Shown piece by piece: positions 10,165 to 22,700 of a stretch of DNA of 64,000 bases. The position numbers were made by a program, and so were the translations under genes. The stretch spans positions 94,468,489-94,532,488 of the forward strand of contig CM077025.1 in the NCBI GenBank assembly GCA_039090855.1. Direction: 5' to 3'. Below the pieces are notes generated by a model. The model searched no databases and was not told where the DNA came from. It saw only the letters and a program-made list of their open reading frames with translations. Each line of letters starts with the position of its first letter. Positions within the stretch are counted from its first letter, which is position 1. This DNA comes from Macrothele yani (Eukaryota > Arthropoda > Arachnida > Araneae > Macrothelidae).

Positions 10165-12211
10165 GTTAGTTAAGCCTAATTGTTCTCACGATAGCATGTT
10201 CTGCGTACAATTTAATTTAAAGTAAGTTGTGGTAAAGATTGAGGTTTGGAATAGAGAACCGTGAACTTGAATTGTCTACACTGAACTCTTCTACAAAGTA
10301 GCGCTTTAATTCCTAGTCACATGTACATGTATAAGGATAGCTTCAGGAATATTGGCAGTGAAACGTTTCTCTCTGCAAGAAGCACATCGTGCAAAAAGGA
10401 AAGTACTTATGTATAATAAAGGAACACATTTGTTAACGCTTGTGTTTTCAGTTTTGGGGGTGAGTCTGTTGTGTTAATTGATATTTTCAATATCTGTTTC
10501 AGTTGAAAAATGAAAGAAAAATAAAAGTTTGCTTTAAAATGAATATACTGCTCGGGAAAATTAAAACCTTTTGTGTAATTTTGTGTACAATATGTTTTCA
10601 CAAAGTTGGAAAAAAAAGTGATGTGACTTTCTGATTTCCCAGCATAAAATTTGCAGTGTTATGTGCATAAATTCTAAGATTTCTAAATTAATACCTTCCA
10701 TATTCATCTAACAAAGACCTTTTTCCTGAGTGATTTTAATTTATATTTTTTTTTTACTTTCTAGAAGTAGTTGCAAGATCTGAGCACACATCTTACCGTA
10801 TTTTCAGGACATATACTCACTAAATCAGAAATTTTTTTTTCGCGTTCATTACGTGATTAGAGAACAGTGTTTTATTTTTTTTTATTTAGTAAATCGAACG
10901 CAAAGGGAATTTCTAAAAGTTTAAAGTGAAATGATTATGTTCATAAATCCCACGAATTTGCCATTCACGCACTTAAACAAATAATTAATAGTTGTGAAAA
11001 TGCTTAACGTAAAATGTTGGGCTTTTCATGTTATGCGTGAAAAAACCATTATGTTTGTGTTCTTTTAGCCAAACTGAAGACTAAAGGAAAAATTTCCTAA
11101 AATATTTATTTTTAATACCCGTACACGAAATTGCTTCCCAGCACAAGATCAAAATTTTAGAATTCCCCGATTCACAGATGTCATTGCAGGAAACTTAGAA
11201 AATAAATGAAAGCTAAGGATCTAATCTTTTGATGTTATCTAAGGATAAAAAATACAGAAAAAAAACCCGATCAATTTATAGCTGTGTGCTCGCCTTGCCT
11301 AGTATTGCACTCGAGAAACTATATCTCTGCGTAAACACATCGTTTTGTTTTCAGGAGCAGCGACTTCGAGGGTCGAGTCGGCCCACTAGCTGTAACGTCA
11401 CAGACCAGTTCGGAGACTTTCTCAATCTTCAGGAGATTTTAGTAGATCGCTCGTTTCCCACACTGACAGTCCTTGGTTTGTTTCCAACCAGATCCAAACG
11501 GGCGTTTTTTTCTGGATATGCTGAAAAAATTTCCCCAGCGCAGTGCTAAAATTCAGAAGTTTCGTAAGAAGAAAAAAAAAGTAGTTGTGTCTTTAGGAAA
11601 CTGCCGTTATCCTTAATATATATGTTGATACCGCCGCTGGCACCAAAATGTTACGACAGTGGGTCATTATCCCACCGCTGTCAATCAATTTAACAACCGT
11701 AGCCGAGCAATTAGTATATTTCTTCACTGATCTCTTTCGACGTAGTTCTTGGGGCGAAAACTGTATTATATGGGCATACACTTAAACAATTTGAACCAAT
11801 CACCTGCGTACACATAGATAATGTGTTCTATGACTGCGCTGACTGCCTAAACAAATATTTAATTGTCTACAAAAACATAACAATGGCACACAAACGAATC
11901 AAATTTAGCTGTCTTCTGAACATAAGTATTGGGTCAACTTTGACCTAAATCAGTTCCCGCGAGATAGTTTTAATGAACTTAAATTCCACAGTTCAGTCTT
12001 ACTATTTCTCAGTTCAGTTCTTGCAATATATCAGTTCAGTTCCTCAACTAATTGCGTAGCAGATGTAACAATAAAAACAAAATGTTCCTACTTACATGGA
12101 TGCTGTCAAGAATAAATCCAAATTGTGATTGCACTAGTAAAGTAAAACACATCTTCCTTTTTACATGGAAGATTTCGTTCCAGCAGCTGCGTCCCCTAGC
12201 GCTACCGTACT

Positions 12212-12213
<2 letters not shown>
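10165..12213. other. Unassigned; possible intron of the THAP gene
   Basis: AT-rich DNA with no recognisable domain. Acceptor-like polypyrimidine-AG sites occur (e.g. near 10,763 and 11,354), but the sequence after them does not continue a THAP domain. 11,229-11,549 is a 106-codon open frame without known motif. Confidence 0.35.

Positions 12214-12268
<55 letters not shown>
12214..12268. repeat. (AC)n microsatellite
   Basis: About 27 uninterrupted AC dinucleotides. The apparent coding frames across it are artefacts of the repeat. Confidence 0.97.
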
Positions 12269-12269
<1 letters not shown>

Positions 12270-12273
<4 letters not shown>

Positions 12274-13130
12274 TCCAGGCGTTTGTTGAGGAAGCCTCGC
12301 TTCGCCTCTTGGTAAGCGCGACTCTTCACTTCCTCCACATTAGAGGATGAATGGGGGTGATGATTCCACACTGCAGTGGTTGGCATTCGAACCCGACTTC
12401 GCTTGGCTTCGCTTCTCATTGGAATGACCACTGTCCACTCGCAGACTTCTTAATTCCTCTGTAACTTTGCTTTCATTGGGCCAACCAGTCGCTAATTTCC
12501 ATTAGACTCCAGTCTAGAAATTGCTGCTTCATCACTCGGATTTAGGCATTCCGCTGTCTTTATGGCAAACTAGCATCGAGTTGTCGTCTCCATTTCTTAC
12601 CAAATGCAGGGAGTTTTGCTCTTCATCGCCCAATTCATATAGCAGATCCAAGGCATCCAATCCAGCCTTTCGCATCGGAGAGCGTACAGACAACTAAACG
12701 TTCTTCCTTATTTTCACGCTAAATGCGAAATCTTATTTTTCTTCACGGATCACACAGAGAGCAATTGTTCTCGAAAATGCTCCAAACAATCGACGAATTT
12801 ACGATTATTCACTAAACCTTTTGTCTCCCATCTTCATTCATTTCTACTCAAGTGGCCCTCTTCGAAACGTATACCTCTTTCCCTGTTTAGACTGGCCGTC
12901 AGCTGCGCCCTGATATCTATGACCTAACAGCGCTATTCTGAGACCACCCAGCCAGAGGGAGAATTAATTATTCGTCTCTTTTCTATCCAAACCCCCAGAT
13001 AAAACTTTCTCTGTTGTTTACACTTTTAAATTCCAATCAAGCCTCGAACATAATTAATACTTAATTAATTTCATACATCCACCACGCCCATTAATTACTA
13101 AATTAAAGGCGGGGGTGGTCGTAACAATAT
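12270..13130. other. Unassigned sequence
   Basis: No transposase, RNA or repeat structure identified. A B-box-like CATTCGAACCCGAC near 12,385 lacks a partner A box. Confidence 0.45.
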
Positions 13131-13469
13131 TAATTTTTTATGGCTACTACTGGGTAATTGGCGGACAAGATTGGGCAAGACATCAGTTACGTCATGTGAT
13201 TGCCATGTGCCATTGCCAGGAAACTAGCGGATCACATTAAACTAGCCATCATTTATGGCACGTGTTTGCAGGGCCGCTGAAGGGCCACTTGTAGCAGCTA
13301 TTACCTGTGCTTGATAACTGATGGTCCTGTTGTGGCATATGACAACTGATGGGGTGCCAACTGTTGGCCACCCGGACATTTTATTGACGGTTCGGCAGCA
13401 GCAACATAGTTCTGGGCTATTGCTGGCCCAGGAAGACTCTTTTTGCTGGTAGGTTTCATTTTACAGTCC

Positions 13470-13797
13470 GTGATTTTGTCATTTTTTAATGGCGTCCAGG
13501 AGGCCGTTTACCAGAAAGACAACTCGCTACACAGCTCACATCGTCAGAGAGTGTATACAAGTGGTCCATTTCTTTCTATGGCCAAAGAAATCTCCGGTTT
13601 TATCACCCATCTAGCATGCATAAGACCTCATTCGACTACGTTTGCAAGGCTTCGCACAACAGGTCCAGAATACAGCTGAATTATGGAGTGAAGTAAACGT
13701 TTCGGGGTCACAGATACCACATGACACCATTAGAGGTTGGTATCACTCCATGCCACAACGTGTGTCAGATTGCATTGCACAACGTGGTGTCACATAA
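13470..13797 (+). pseudogene. Tc1-like transposase C-terminal relic
   Basis: Heavily decayed. GVQEAVYQKDNSLHSSH (about 13,490-13,540) matches the position of the second catalytic Asp block (VYQQDNARPHTA-type) of Tc1 transposases. Further on, ELWSEVN, then IPHDTIRGWYHSMPQRV and SDCIAQRGVT match the family's C-terminal helix and Gly-Gly-x-T ending. The region between, including the third catalytic Glu, is unrecognisable. I could not find terminal repeats. Confidence 0.6.
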
Positions 13798-14109
13798 TGT
13801 ACTGGCTGCTATCATGTGATTCTGCCTTGTAGCCTGTAGAACTGATTAACATATTTGAAAATTAAATCATGTACTATTCACCTCATATTCTATGCTTCTC
13901 GATTATCGCCTATATTGTATCACTCGTTCTGGGTGAAGAAACTTCATTGTTAAGCACTGTATTTGTACCAATCCTAAAAGTCTTAAAGATACGTTGTTGA
14001 AGAGATGCGGTGAAGAAGACGGTACGAGTGAACTGTTTGCTCACCTTCTGCAAGTATTTTTCTTCTGAAAGCATTTATACACGGTCGTATCAGAATAATA
14101 TATGACCAA

Positions 14110-15163
14110 CTACCTAATAATGGAAATAACCACTCTTGTCCCGGATGACAGAGCGAGACGGCGTGGCATGGACGCCTTGAGGCTCTGGAAGGTTGCCCGA
14201 GGTACACGTGTCCATTTGGACGGCAGAAGAGCACGAAGGTCCCAGAGTTGAGGTGGTTGTGGCTCAGCACGTTGACCCTGCCAATCCAAATAGTCCCACA
14301 AGTTCTCTATCGGATTGAGGTCGGGCGATTTCACTGGCCAAAGGAGAACGGAAACATCGCCGTCGTATTCCTGGAACCAGTCACACACCACCTTAACCAC
14401 ATGGCAGGGAGCATTATCCTGTTGGTAGACACCATCACTACCAGGGTAAACATGCAACATGAAGGGATGCATGTGGTCAGCGAGGATGGACAGGTAGTCA
14501 TTAGCGTTCCAGGACCCATCCAGTGGTACCAGCGATCCCAGGTCAAACTAGGAAAACATCCCCCAGACATGCACACTACCACCGCTTGCCTGTACTTGAC
14601 CGACAAGCATGTCCGGATGTTTGTTTTCGTGTGTCTGACATCGTATCAGCGACCACCCGAGACTTCTGTGGAGTAGGAACCGCGATTCTTCGGAGCAACC
14701 TTTTCCTTTTCCTACTCTTCCACTGTCCAATGATGGTAGTCCCATGCGAACTTCAAGCATCGTTCCCGATGAACCTGGATTAACATGTACGCCTGGAGGC
14801 AGCGTTGACTTCGGACACCCATGCGTAACAGGGTTTGCTCTACTGTTATCGGTGACACGTACCAGGGTGTCCCAGCGTTCATTTGCGTGGTTAATTGTTG
14901 CACTGTTGCGCGTCGATTGCCTATTACCAGTCGACGGAGGCGACGTTCTCCTCTGGGGCTCCACAGTTAGGACGTCGGAATGTCCTCCGTGTGCCCGCGG
15001 TCCTTTCTTGGTACACCCTTACACCTCGCGAACAGCCCACGAAGTCTGATGTTTCCAAGATGCTTCCACCCTTGGCGCAGTAGCCGATGATCATTCCTTT
15101 TTTAGCGTCCGTCAAATCACTCTCTCTGCTCATTTTGTTCACCTTACACGCACTATGGCTCAT
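14110..15163 (-). pseudogene. Tc1-like transposase, multiply frameshifted
   Basis: Read on the minus strand, the N-terminal HTH region is at 15,163-14,924 (MSRESDLTDAKKGMIIGYC, then GGSILETSDFVGCSRG). Middle portions appear in two other frames (14,903-14,548). The C-terminal catalytic part is at 14,472-14,110, with GVYQQDNAPCHVVKVV (second Asp) and SPDLNPIENLWDYL (third residue Glu, DD34E type). At least three frame changes occur. The total span, about 1.05 kb, fits a full-length Tc1 gene. Terminal repeats were not found. Confidence 0.8.
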
Positions 15164-15419
15164 CTGTCCTGACTGGCGGCTTATATCTCCGTGTGGTCGG
15201 CCTTGTCACGTGCACTCTCTGATACGTCTGTGTTCGTATACTGGGATTCCGGGTGTGGTCATGTTATTTTAATACGACTGTGTGTGCATGCATAACGTTG
15301 ATGAAACCAATTCATTGCAACTATGTGGATTTATTAAGATACCAAATCATATATGCATTTCAGCGTGTCTTTCATTGTGACTGTGTTTTCTAAAGAGTTA
15401 TTATGGCCATGAAGAAATT

Positions 15420-15663
15420 TGTCTCTCAATCTCACTCACTCACCTCTCTCTCCATCTCACTCACTCACCACTCTCTCAATCTCACTCACCTCTCTCTCTC
15501 TCTCTCTCACTCTCACTCACCTCTTTCTCCATCTCACTCACTCACCCCTCTCTCTCAATCTCACTCACCTCTCTCTCTCTCTCTCTCACTCTCACTCACC
15601 CCTCTCTCTCTCTCTCTCTTTCTCTAACTCACCTCTCTCCCTCTCTCTCTCTCTCTCTCTCGA
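15420..15663. repeat. CTCACTCA/(CT)n polypyrimidine minisatellite
   Basis: About 245 bp of nearly pure pyrimidine with spaced A residues on the plus strand: alternating (CT)n runs, CTCACTCACC and CAATCTCACTCACC blocks. Such homopurine-homopyrimidine DNA can adopt triplex (H-DNA) structure. The serine/leucine-rich frames across it are artefacts. Confidence 0.92.
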
Positions 15664-16824
15664 CATTATGATTTTATCCCCTATTGAGACATCAGAATTT
15701 TTTATGTTCATGAGATTTCATGCGCTATCCTTTTTCCTGTTTGCTAATTACTTTCTCTCTCAATTTCTCTTCAGCAAGAAAGTGTATCGCGTTAAAAAAT
15801 GGTTATAATTACAAATTTTGTTTTTCTTGATGCTGTGAAAAAGAATCTTAGATCTGTCGGTTATTCTCAAGAAACCACTGAAGTATTTTATGCTATAGAA
15901 ACATGCCACAGTATTGGTGCAAATTACATTTTCTTTAATGCTAGAAAAAATAGCCCAATAAGTATTTGAAATTTTTCTAGAATATATTAATACATTTATG
16001 AATTTTTTGCGTAGATGTGAAAAATCCTGAAAGTAGTTTTCCTTTAACGGAATAAAAACGAGATTTTATTAAACCGATTTAAAAATACATCATGCTATGT
16101 TTAAGCAAAGATAAATAATTTGCCATTTCTGTTTCACTTCTCTCTTCTGCTAAAATCATCGCAAAAATATTTAATGCTTTTGTTTTCAGTACCCTCCGAC
16201 ATCATTTGCAAAACATTTAAACTTCTCATTAATACTGGTAAAATCTTTTCTTCTGTTTTATGCGCCATTAAAAATTAAACGTGAACGGCAGTTGCACTAT
16301 GAATATTTCGTATTAATATTTTGATAAGATCGCTTCTTTCACTTAACCTCTAAAAAATAGCAAATAATTTTTTAACTAGACACTGTGAAATAGTAAAATT
16401 AAAAATTTTTGCCACTCTGAGATCCCGTGAGGAATACTGCTCTTGCCTTTAAAGGCACTTGAAATTCTCGTTTTCTTCTTGAGTTAGGTTTCAGTGGCAA
16501 AGTCAATTTTTCTTGTTTGATTAAAACTTCTGAGTGCCCCTTTCTTACTTCAGTCTCTTCTCTTGCAAGCAATTTTAATTTAAGTAAAAAAATAAGACTG
16601 ATACATATTTAAAAAGATCAATACATTTATTCAAATAATGGAGATTTCCAGCCATAGAAAATTAAGCTAACGAAGAAGTGAAGAAATAAATCGATAAAGG
16701 AGAAAACCATTCAATGGTTAACTTTAAAGTGTCTTTCTGATGGAGAATTACAACGGCCGTTCCATAAAACTGAGAGTAAAATCACACAAAATGAAAATAT
16801 ATTGGTACAGCTAAATATATGTTG
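15664..16824. other. Unassigned AT-rich sequence
   Basis: No gene recognised. The right-most part (about 16,740-16,824) is probably the 3' flank of the mariner relic that follows. Confidence 0.45.
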
Positions 16825-17040
16825 TTATTTCTCACAGTATCTTCCCTCCGATGATATGGAACGGTCCCATCGCTGAGTCCAGTTTTCAAAGCACGTGGCG
16901 AAAGCATTTTGCGGAAGCTAAGACGCTCTATGTAAAGCGTAAGAGTGAATTTAATGTTAGGTCATGCTGGTCCCATCGTTCAGTCCACTTTTCAAAGCAT
17001 TTAGGTCATGGTTTTTTGAGTCTTTCAAAGACGGGAACCA
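16825..17040 (-). pseudogene. Mariner transposase C-terminal relic with internal duplication
   Basis: On the minus strand, a frame ending at TAA 16,827-16,825 reads W-T-Q-R-W-D-R-S-I-S-S-E-G-R-Y, the usual C-terminus of one mariner group (W-x2-RW-x-RCI-x3-G-x-YFE). A second, related copy of the same motif (EKWTERWDQ) lies about 100 bp upstream, so the C-terminal segment has been duplicated. No catalytic block remains. Confidence 0.5.
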
Positions 17041-17495
17041 CTGACAAGGCTTGTTTTCTAAAAATTCCATTAAAAAAGAAAATCCTGAGCGTTCTAAAAA
17101 TTTAGTTGCGATTTTAAAAATTTTGAATGCAGTGTTTCAGAGGTTTCCATGACAACGAAGATATTTTGTCCATCAGCAGAAGCTATCGTGAACTTTGTTT
17201 TCTACAGTACTGTGCGATGATACCTCTAAAAAATTAGCATTAAGAAGAATTTGAGTCTTTGGATATGTTTACATTAATGATTAATCAGATAAAATAATGA
17301 AACGCTTTTCAATTACAGGCCAAACAGGAACAAAGATGTCTTAAAAACAGATTACAAAGTACACACACTATAATAAACTCTAAGAATAAAAAAACGCCCA
17401 ACTACAACTGAGTTAAGGATAACAGAGTTTAAAATGTATTTCTATTCATCAAAAAAAGATATATACACGTCAGAGAATTAATTTGGGTGAAAATA
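17041..17495. other. Unassigned sequence
   Basis: AT-rich, nothing recognised. It ends in TA (17,494-17,495), the target dinucleotide of the next element. Confidence 0.45.
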
Positions 17496-18825
17496 CACTG
17501 ACGAAAAAAATCCCAACACCACGAAAAAATAGTTGTAGAGGAATGCAATGGCGGCAATACATTTGTATAGGTAACATATTTAATCGATTAAGGTTTCAAG
17601 ATCACAGCTTATTGTAAGCGCGAGAAGAGCCATTTTAAATGTGAAATGCTGGTACATTAATAACCGGTGTAACCGCCAGAATGTTGAATGCAAGCACGCA
17701 AACGTTCATGCATTGTGTCGTACAGGTGCTGGATGTCACTTTGTGGGATGGAGTTCCATGTCTGTTGCAATTGGTCGGTCAATTGGTTAATGCTGGTTGG
17801 GGGTGACGCTGGAGTGGTCGTCCAATGATGTCCCATACGTGCTCGATTGGAGAAAGATCTGGTGATCTAGCAGGTCACAGCAACATGTCGACACTCTGTA
17901 GAGCATGTTGGGTTACAACAGCGGTATGCGGGAGAGCGTTATCCTGTTGGAAAACACCCCCTGGAATGCTATTCATGAATGGCAGCACAACAGGTTGAAT
18001 CGCCAGACCGACGTACAACTGTGCCGTCAGGGTGCGTGGGATAACCACGAGAATGCTCCTGCTGTCATAGGAAATTACACCCCAGACCATAACTCCAGGT
18101 GTAGGTCCAGTGTGTCTCGGCCGCAGACAGGTTGGTTGCAGGCGCTCACCTGGCCTCCTTCTAACCAACACACGGCCATCACTGGCACACAGGCAGAACC
18201 GGCTTTCATCAGAAAACACAACAGATCTCCACTCCGTCCTCCAATGAGCTCTAGCTTGACACCACTGACTTCGCAAACGGCAGAGGTTTGGAGTAAGTGG
18301 AATGCACGCTACAGAGCGTCTGGCTCGGAGCTTTCCTTCAAGTAACCGATTTGTAACAGTTCGTTGTGTCACTGTGGTGGCAACTGCAGCTCGAATCGCT
18401 GCGGCAGACGCGGTACGATGCGCTACTGCCATACGCTGTGACCAGCGGTCTTCCCTCTGAGTAGTGCCACGTGGCTGGCTGGTACCCGGCGGAAAGAAAA
18501 TCCACCTTCTCGTAGCCCTATTACACGAACTCGTTCAAACTCCGTGAGCTGTTGATAATGGCTTCTTCGTCTTCTTAAAGGCATTCTTGAGTAACATCAA
18601 CACCCTACGTCGAATCTCAACGATAACTAACGCTCACGAACGTTACAGCGCGTATTTACAGCAAACCTGTTTTGTATGTTCCGAGGGGCGCTACTAGCGC
18701 CACACGTAGGTGCCGAGCGCGAAATTTGCATAGACGTCATCTTACAGATGTACTTTCACCGCCTACCAACTGTCGTTTATCTAACACAACCCCTTCTTGG
18801 TGTTGGGATTTTTTTTCCGTCAGTG
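17496..18825 (-). mobile_element. Tc1-like element with TA target duplication
   Basis: The left end is CACTGACGAAAAAAATCCC and the right end is the complement of CACTGACGGAAAAAAAATCC, both continuing into CAACACC. TA flanks both sides (17,494-17,495 and 18,826-18,827). Length 1.33 kb, one transposase gene on the minus strand. The right subterminal region contains AACACCAAGAAGG, shared with two other Tc1 elements in the window. Confidence 0.93.
17657..18584 (-). pseudogene. Tc1-like transposase (DD34E), three or more lesions
   Basis: Begins at ATG 18,584 (MPLRRRRSHYQQLTEFERVR), the typical HTH opening. A frame change follows near 18,430. The central frame (18,432-17,875) carries RSVVFSDESRFCLCASDG (first Asp), GVMVWGVIS and GGVFQQDNALPHTAVV (second Asp). 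TGA replaces the Trp codon just before PARSPDLSPIEHVWD, which holds the third residue Glu. Another frameshift precedes the C-terminal LQQTWNSIPQSDIQHLYD and GGYTGY ending at TAA 17,657. All three catalytic residues are still spelled out, but the frame is broken. Confidence 0.88.
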
Positions 18826-18827
18826 TA

Positions 18828-19219
18828 TTTAGAAACAGTAGAATGCTAGGATTTAGTTCCATATGCTAGCACTAAGAAAACGGAGTGAAACTTCAGAACA
18901 GAAAGAGTCATTATGATTCTATGGAAGGACATGATACTAATAGCATGCATAAAATCACTGATATTTTTCAGAAAAAAAGTCAATAATGTGGTCCTTCATG
19001 TCGTTCAGTAGCCACAAAGTCTTTTCTATAAAAATGAGTGGTTTGTCAATGTCTCTCATGCGCTTGCCATCAGTCTTAAAACAGAAGTATCCGAAGAAAT
19101 TGTACTGAACATTTTCAATTCATTCTACAAGGTAGAACTTCAAGATAAATGGGGATGGTATATTATATGCACGTCATACTCTGTTGGGCAGCATTCGTTT
19201 CTGCTCATGTGACCGTGGT
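18828..19219. other. Unassigned; contains presumed 5' end of the mariner
   Basis: No terminal repeat could be identified for the mariner gene that starts at 19,220, although its 5' UTR must lie here. Confidence 0.35.
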
Positions 19220-19754
19220 ATGTACAACGTGTTAGGAAGGAGTGAGTTGCGTGTGATTATCTTTCATGAGCTCAAATTGGGTCGTAATGAGGCACAAACC
19301 TACCGTAATGTGGTTGAGGCATGCGGCGAAGAGGCAACAACTGAACGTACTGTTCGTCGGTGGTTTGAAAAGTTCTGTCCCGGTGACACAAGCCTAAAAA
19401 TGGGAAGGCCGAGGACGACATTTGGTTATTGATAACGACGCTCTGAAAGATAATGTGGAGCTGATCCTCACGTCACAATCAGAGAACTCGGCACATATTA
19501 CAATGTGTCGACGTCCACCATTTCCGAACATCTCCACCAGAATGGCGAGGTCAAGAAGATCGATACGTGAGTCCCACGTGAACTGACGGAACATCAGAAG
19601 CAATCACGGCTTGCGATGTGCAGTAATCTTGTGCTTCGCAGCGAAAAGGATCCCCTACTTGATTGCATTGTAACCTGTGATAAAAAAATGGGTGCTATGC
19701 GACAACCGTAAGCGATCGGAACAGTGAGTGAATCCTGGTGAACCACCTGAATGA
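19220..19754 (+). pseudogene. Mariner transposase, 5' half (split by minisatellite)
   Basis: From ATG 19,220 the frame gives FHELKLGRNEAQTYRNVVEA and TTERTVRRWFEKF-GDTSL, the paired HTH region of mariner. Frame changes near 19,415 and stops lead into TIRELGTYYNVSTSTISEHL, VPRELTEHQKQSRLAMCSNL and LLDCIVTCDKK (first catalytic Asp near 19,680). The sequence then reads DNRKRSEQ, a stop, and NPGEPPE. At the codons that normally follow (K-H-F-P-K-P-K-L-x-x-K-K-V in this family), the 39-bp minisatellite begins. The gene resumes at 26,521 with exactly the next residues, so both halves are one gene. Confidence 0.85.
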
Positions 19755-22700
19755 AACAACATCCTGAATAAAAGTTGACATCAAAGAAGGTTCAACAAAA
19801 TCCCGAATAAAAGTTGACGACAAAAAAGGTTTAACAACATCCTGAACAAAACTTGACCTCAACGAAGGTTTAACAACATCCTTAATAAAAGTTGACGCCA
19901 AAGAAGGTTTAACCACATCCTAAATAAAAGGTGACGCCAAAGAAGGGTTAACTATATCCTGAATAAAAGGTGACGCCAAAGAAGGTTTAACAACATCCTA
20001 AATATAAGTTGCCGGCAAAGAAGGTTTAACAATATCCTAAATAAAAGGTGACGCCAAAGAAGGTTTAACAACATCCTAAATAAAAGTTTACCTCAAAGAA
20101 GGTTTAACAACATCCTAAATAGAAGTTGACGCCAAAGAAGGTTTAACAACATCCTATATAAAAGTTGACCCCAAAGAAGGTTTAACAACATGCTAAATAA
20201 AATTGACGCCAAAGAAGGTTTAACAACATTTTAAATAAAAGTTGACGCCATAGAAAATTTAACAACATCCTAAACAAAAGTTGACGCCAGAGAAGGTATA
20301 ACAACATCCTAAATAATAGTTGACGCCTAAGAAGGTTTAACTGCATCCTAAATAAAAGGTGACGACAAAGAAGGTTTAACTACATCCTAAATAAAAAGTG
20401 ACGCCAATGAAGGGTTAACTACATCCTCAATAAAAGGTGACGCCAAAGAAGGGTTAACTACATCCTAAATAAAAGTTGACGCCTAAGAAGGTTTAACTAC
20501 ATCCTAAATAAAAGGTGACGCCAAAGAAGGGTTAACTACATCCTAAATAAAAGTTGACGCTAAAGAACGTTTAACAACATCTTAAATAGAAGTTGACGCC
20601 AAAGAAGGTTTAACAACATCCTATATAAAAGTTGACCCCAAAGAAGGTTTAACAACATGCTAAATAAAAGTTGACGCCAAAGAAGGTTTAACAACATTTT
20701 AAATAAAAGTTGACGCCATAGAAAATTTAACAACATCCTAAATAAAAGTTGACTCCAAAGAAGGTTTAACAACATCCTAAACAAAAGTTGACGCCAGAGA
20801 AGGTTTAACAACATCCTAAATAATAGTTGACGCCTAAGAAGGTTTAACTACATCCTAAATAAAAGGTAACGCCAAAGAAGGGTTAACTACATCCTAAATA
20901 AAAGTTGACGCCAAAGAAGGGTTAACTACATCCTAAATAAAAGTTGAGGCCAAAGAAGGTTTAACTACATCCTAAATAAAAGGTGACTCCAAAGAAGGGT
21001 TAACTACATCCTAAATAAAAGTTGACGCCAAAGAAGGGTTAACTACATCCTAAATAAAAGTTGACGCCAAAGAAGGTTTAACTACATCCTAAATAAAAGG
21101 TGACGCCAAAGAAGGGTTAACTACATCCTGAATAAAAGGTGACGCCAAAGAAGGTTTAACAACATCCTAAATATAAGTTGCCGCCAAAGAAGGTTTAACA
21201 ATATCCTAAATAAAATGTGACGCCAAAGAAGGTTTAACAACATCCAAAATAAAAGTTTACCTCAAAGAAGGTTTAACAACATCCTTAATAAAAGTTGACG
21301 CCAAAGAAGGTTTAACTGCATCCTAAATAAAAGGTGACGCCAAAGAAGGTTTAACTACATCCTAAATAAAAAGTGACGCCAATGAAGGGTTAACTACATC
21401 CTAAATAAAAGGTGACGCCAAAGAAGGGTTAACTACATCCTAAATAAAAGTTGACGCCTAAGAAGGTTTAACTACATCCTAAATAAAAGGTGACGCCAAA
21501 GAAGGGTTAACTACATCCTAAATAAAAGTTGAAGCTAAAGAACGTTTAACAACATCCTAAATAAAAGTTGACGCCAAAGAAGGTTTAACAACATCCTATA
21601 TAAGAGTTGACCCCAAAGAAGGTTTAACAACATGCTAAATAAAAGTTGACGCCAAAGAAGGTTTAACAACATTTTAAATAAAAGTTGACGCCATAGAAAA
21701 TTTAACAACATCATAAATAAAAGTTGACTCCAAAGAAGGTTTAACCACATCCTAAACAAAAGTTGACTCCAAAGAAGGTTTAACCACATCCTAAACAAAA
21801 GTTGACGCCAGAGAAGGTTTAACAACATCCTAAATAATAGTTGACGCCTAAGAAGGTTTAACTACATCCTAAATAAAAGGTGACGCCAAAGAAGGGTTAA
21901 CTACATCCTAAATAAAAGGTGACGCCAAAGAAGGTTTAACTACATCCTAAATAAAAGTTGACGCCAAAGAAGGGTTAACTACATCCTAAATAAAAGTTGA
22001 GGCCAAAGAAGGTTTAACTACATCCTAAATAAAAGGTGACGCCAAAGAAGGTTTAACTACATCCTAAATAAAAGGTGACGCCAAAGAAGGGTTAACTACA
22101 TCCTAAATAAAAGTTGACGCCTAAGAAGGTTTAAGTACATCCTAAATAAAAGGTGACGCCAAAGAAGGGTTAACTACATCCTAAATAAAAGTTGACGCTA
22201 AAGAACGTTTAACAACATCCTAAATAAAAGTTGACGCCAAAGAAGGTTTAACAACATCCTATATAAAAGTTGACCCCAAAGAAGGTTTAACAACATGCTA
22301 AATAAAAATTGACGCCAAAGAAGGTTTAACAACATTCTAAATAAAAGTTGACGCCATAGAAAATTTAACAACATCCTAAATAAAAGTTGACTCCAAAGAA
22401 GGTTTAACAACATCCTAAACAAACGTTGACGCCAGGGAAGGTTTAACAACATCCTAAATAATAGTTGACGCTAAAGAAGGTTTAACTACATCCTAAATAA
22501 AAGGTGACGCCAAAGAAGGGTTAACTACATCCTAAATAAAAGTTGACGCTAAAGAACGTTTAACAACATCCTAAATAAAAGTTGACGCCAAAGAAGGTTT
22601 AACAATATCCTATATAAAAGTTGACCCCAAAGAAGGTTTAACAACATGCTAAATAAAAGTTGACGCCAAAGAAGGTTTAACAACATCCTTAATAAAAGTT

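Noticed and set aside
12370..12400. tRNA or SINE B box near 12,385
   Set aside because: CATTCGAACCCGAC resembles a reversed B box, but there is no A box at the right distance and no cloverleaf.
12048..12431. 127-codon minus frame with a (VC)n stretch
   Set aside because: It is the translation of the AC microsatellite plus flanks.
13921..15300. Terminal inverted repeats for the Tc1 relic at 14.1-15.2 kb
   Set aside because: I looked for matching ends on both sides and found no convincing pair; the element borders are left open.
15403..15808. Ser/Leu/His-rich plus-strand frames
   Set aside because: Translation of the CT/CTCACTCA repeat; no gene.
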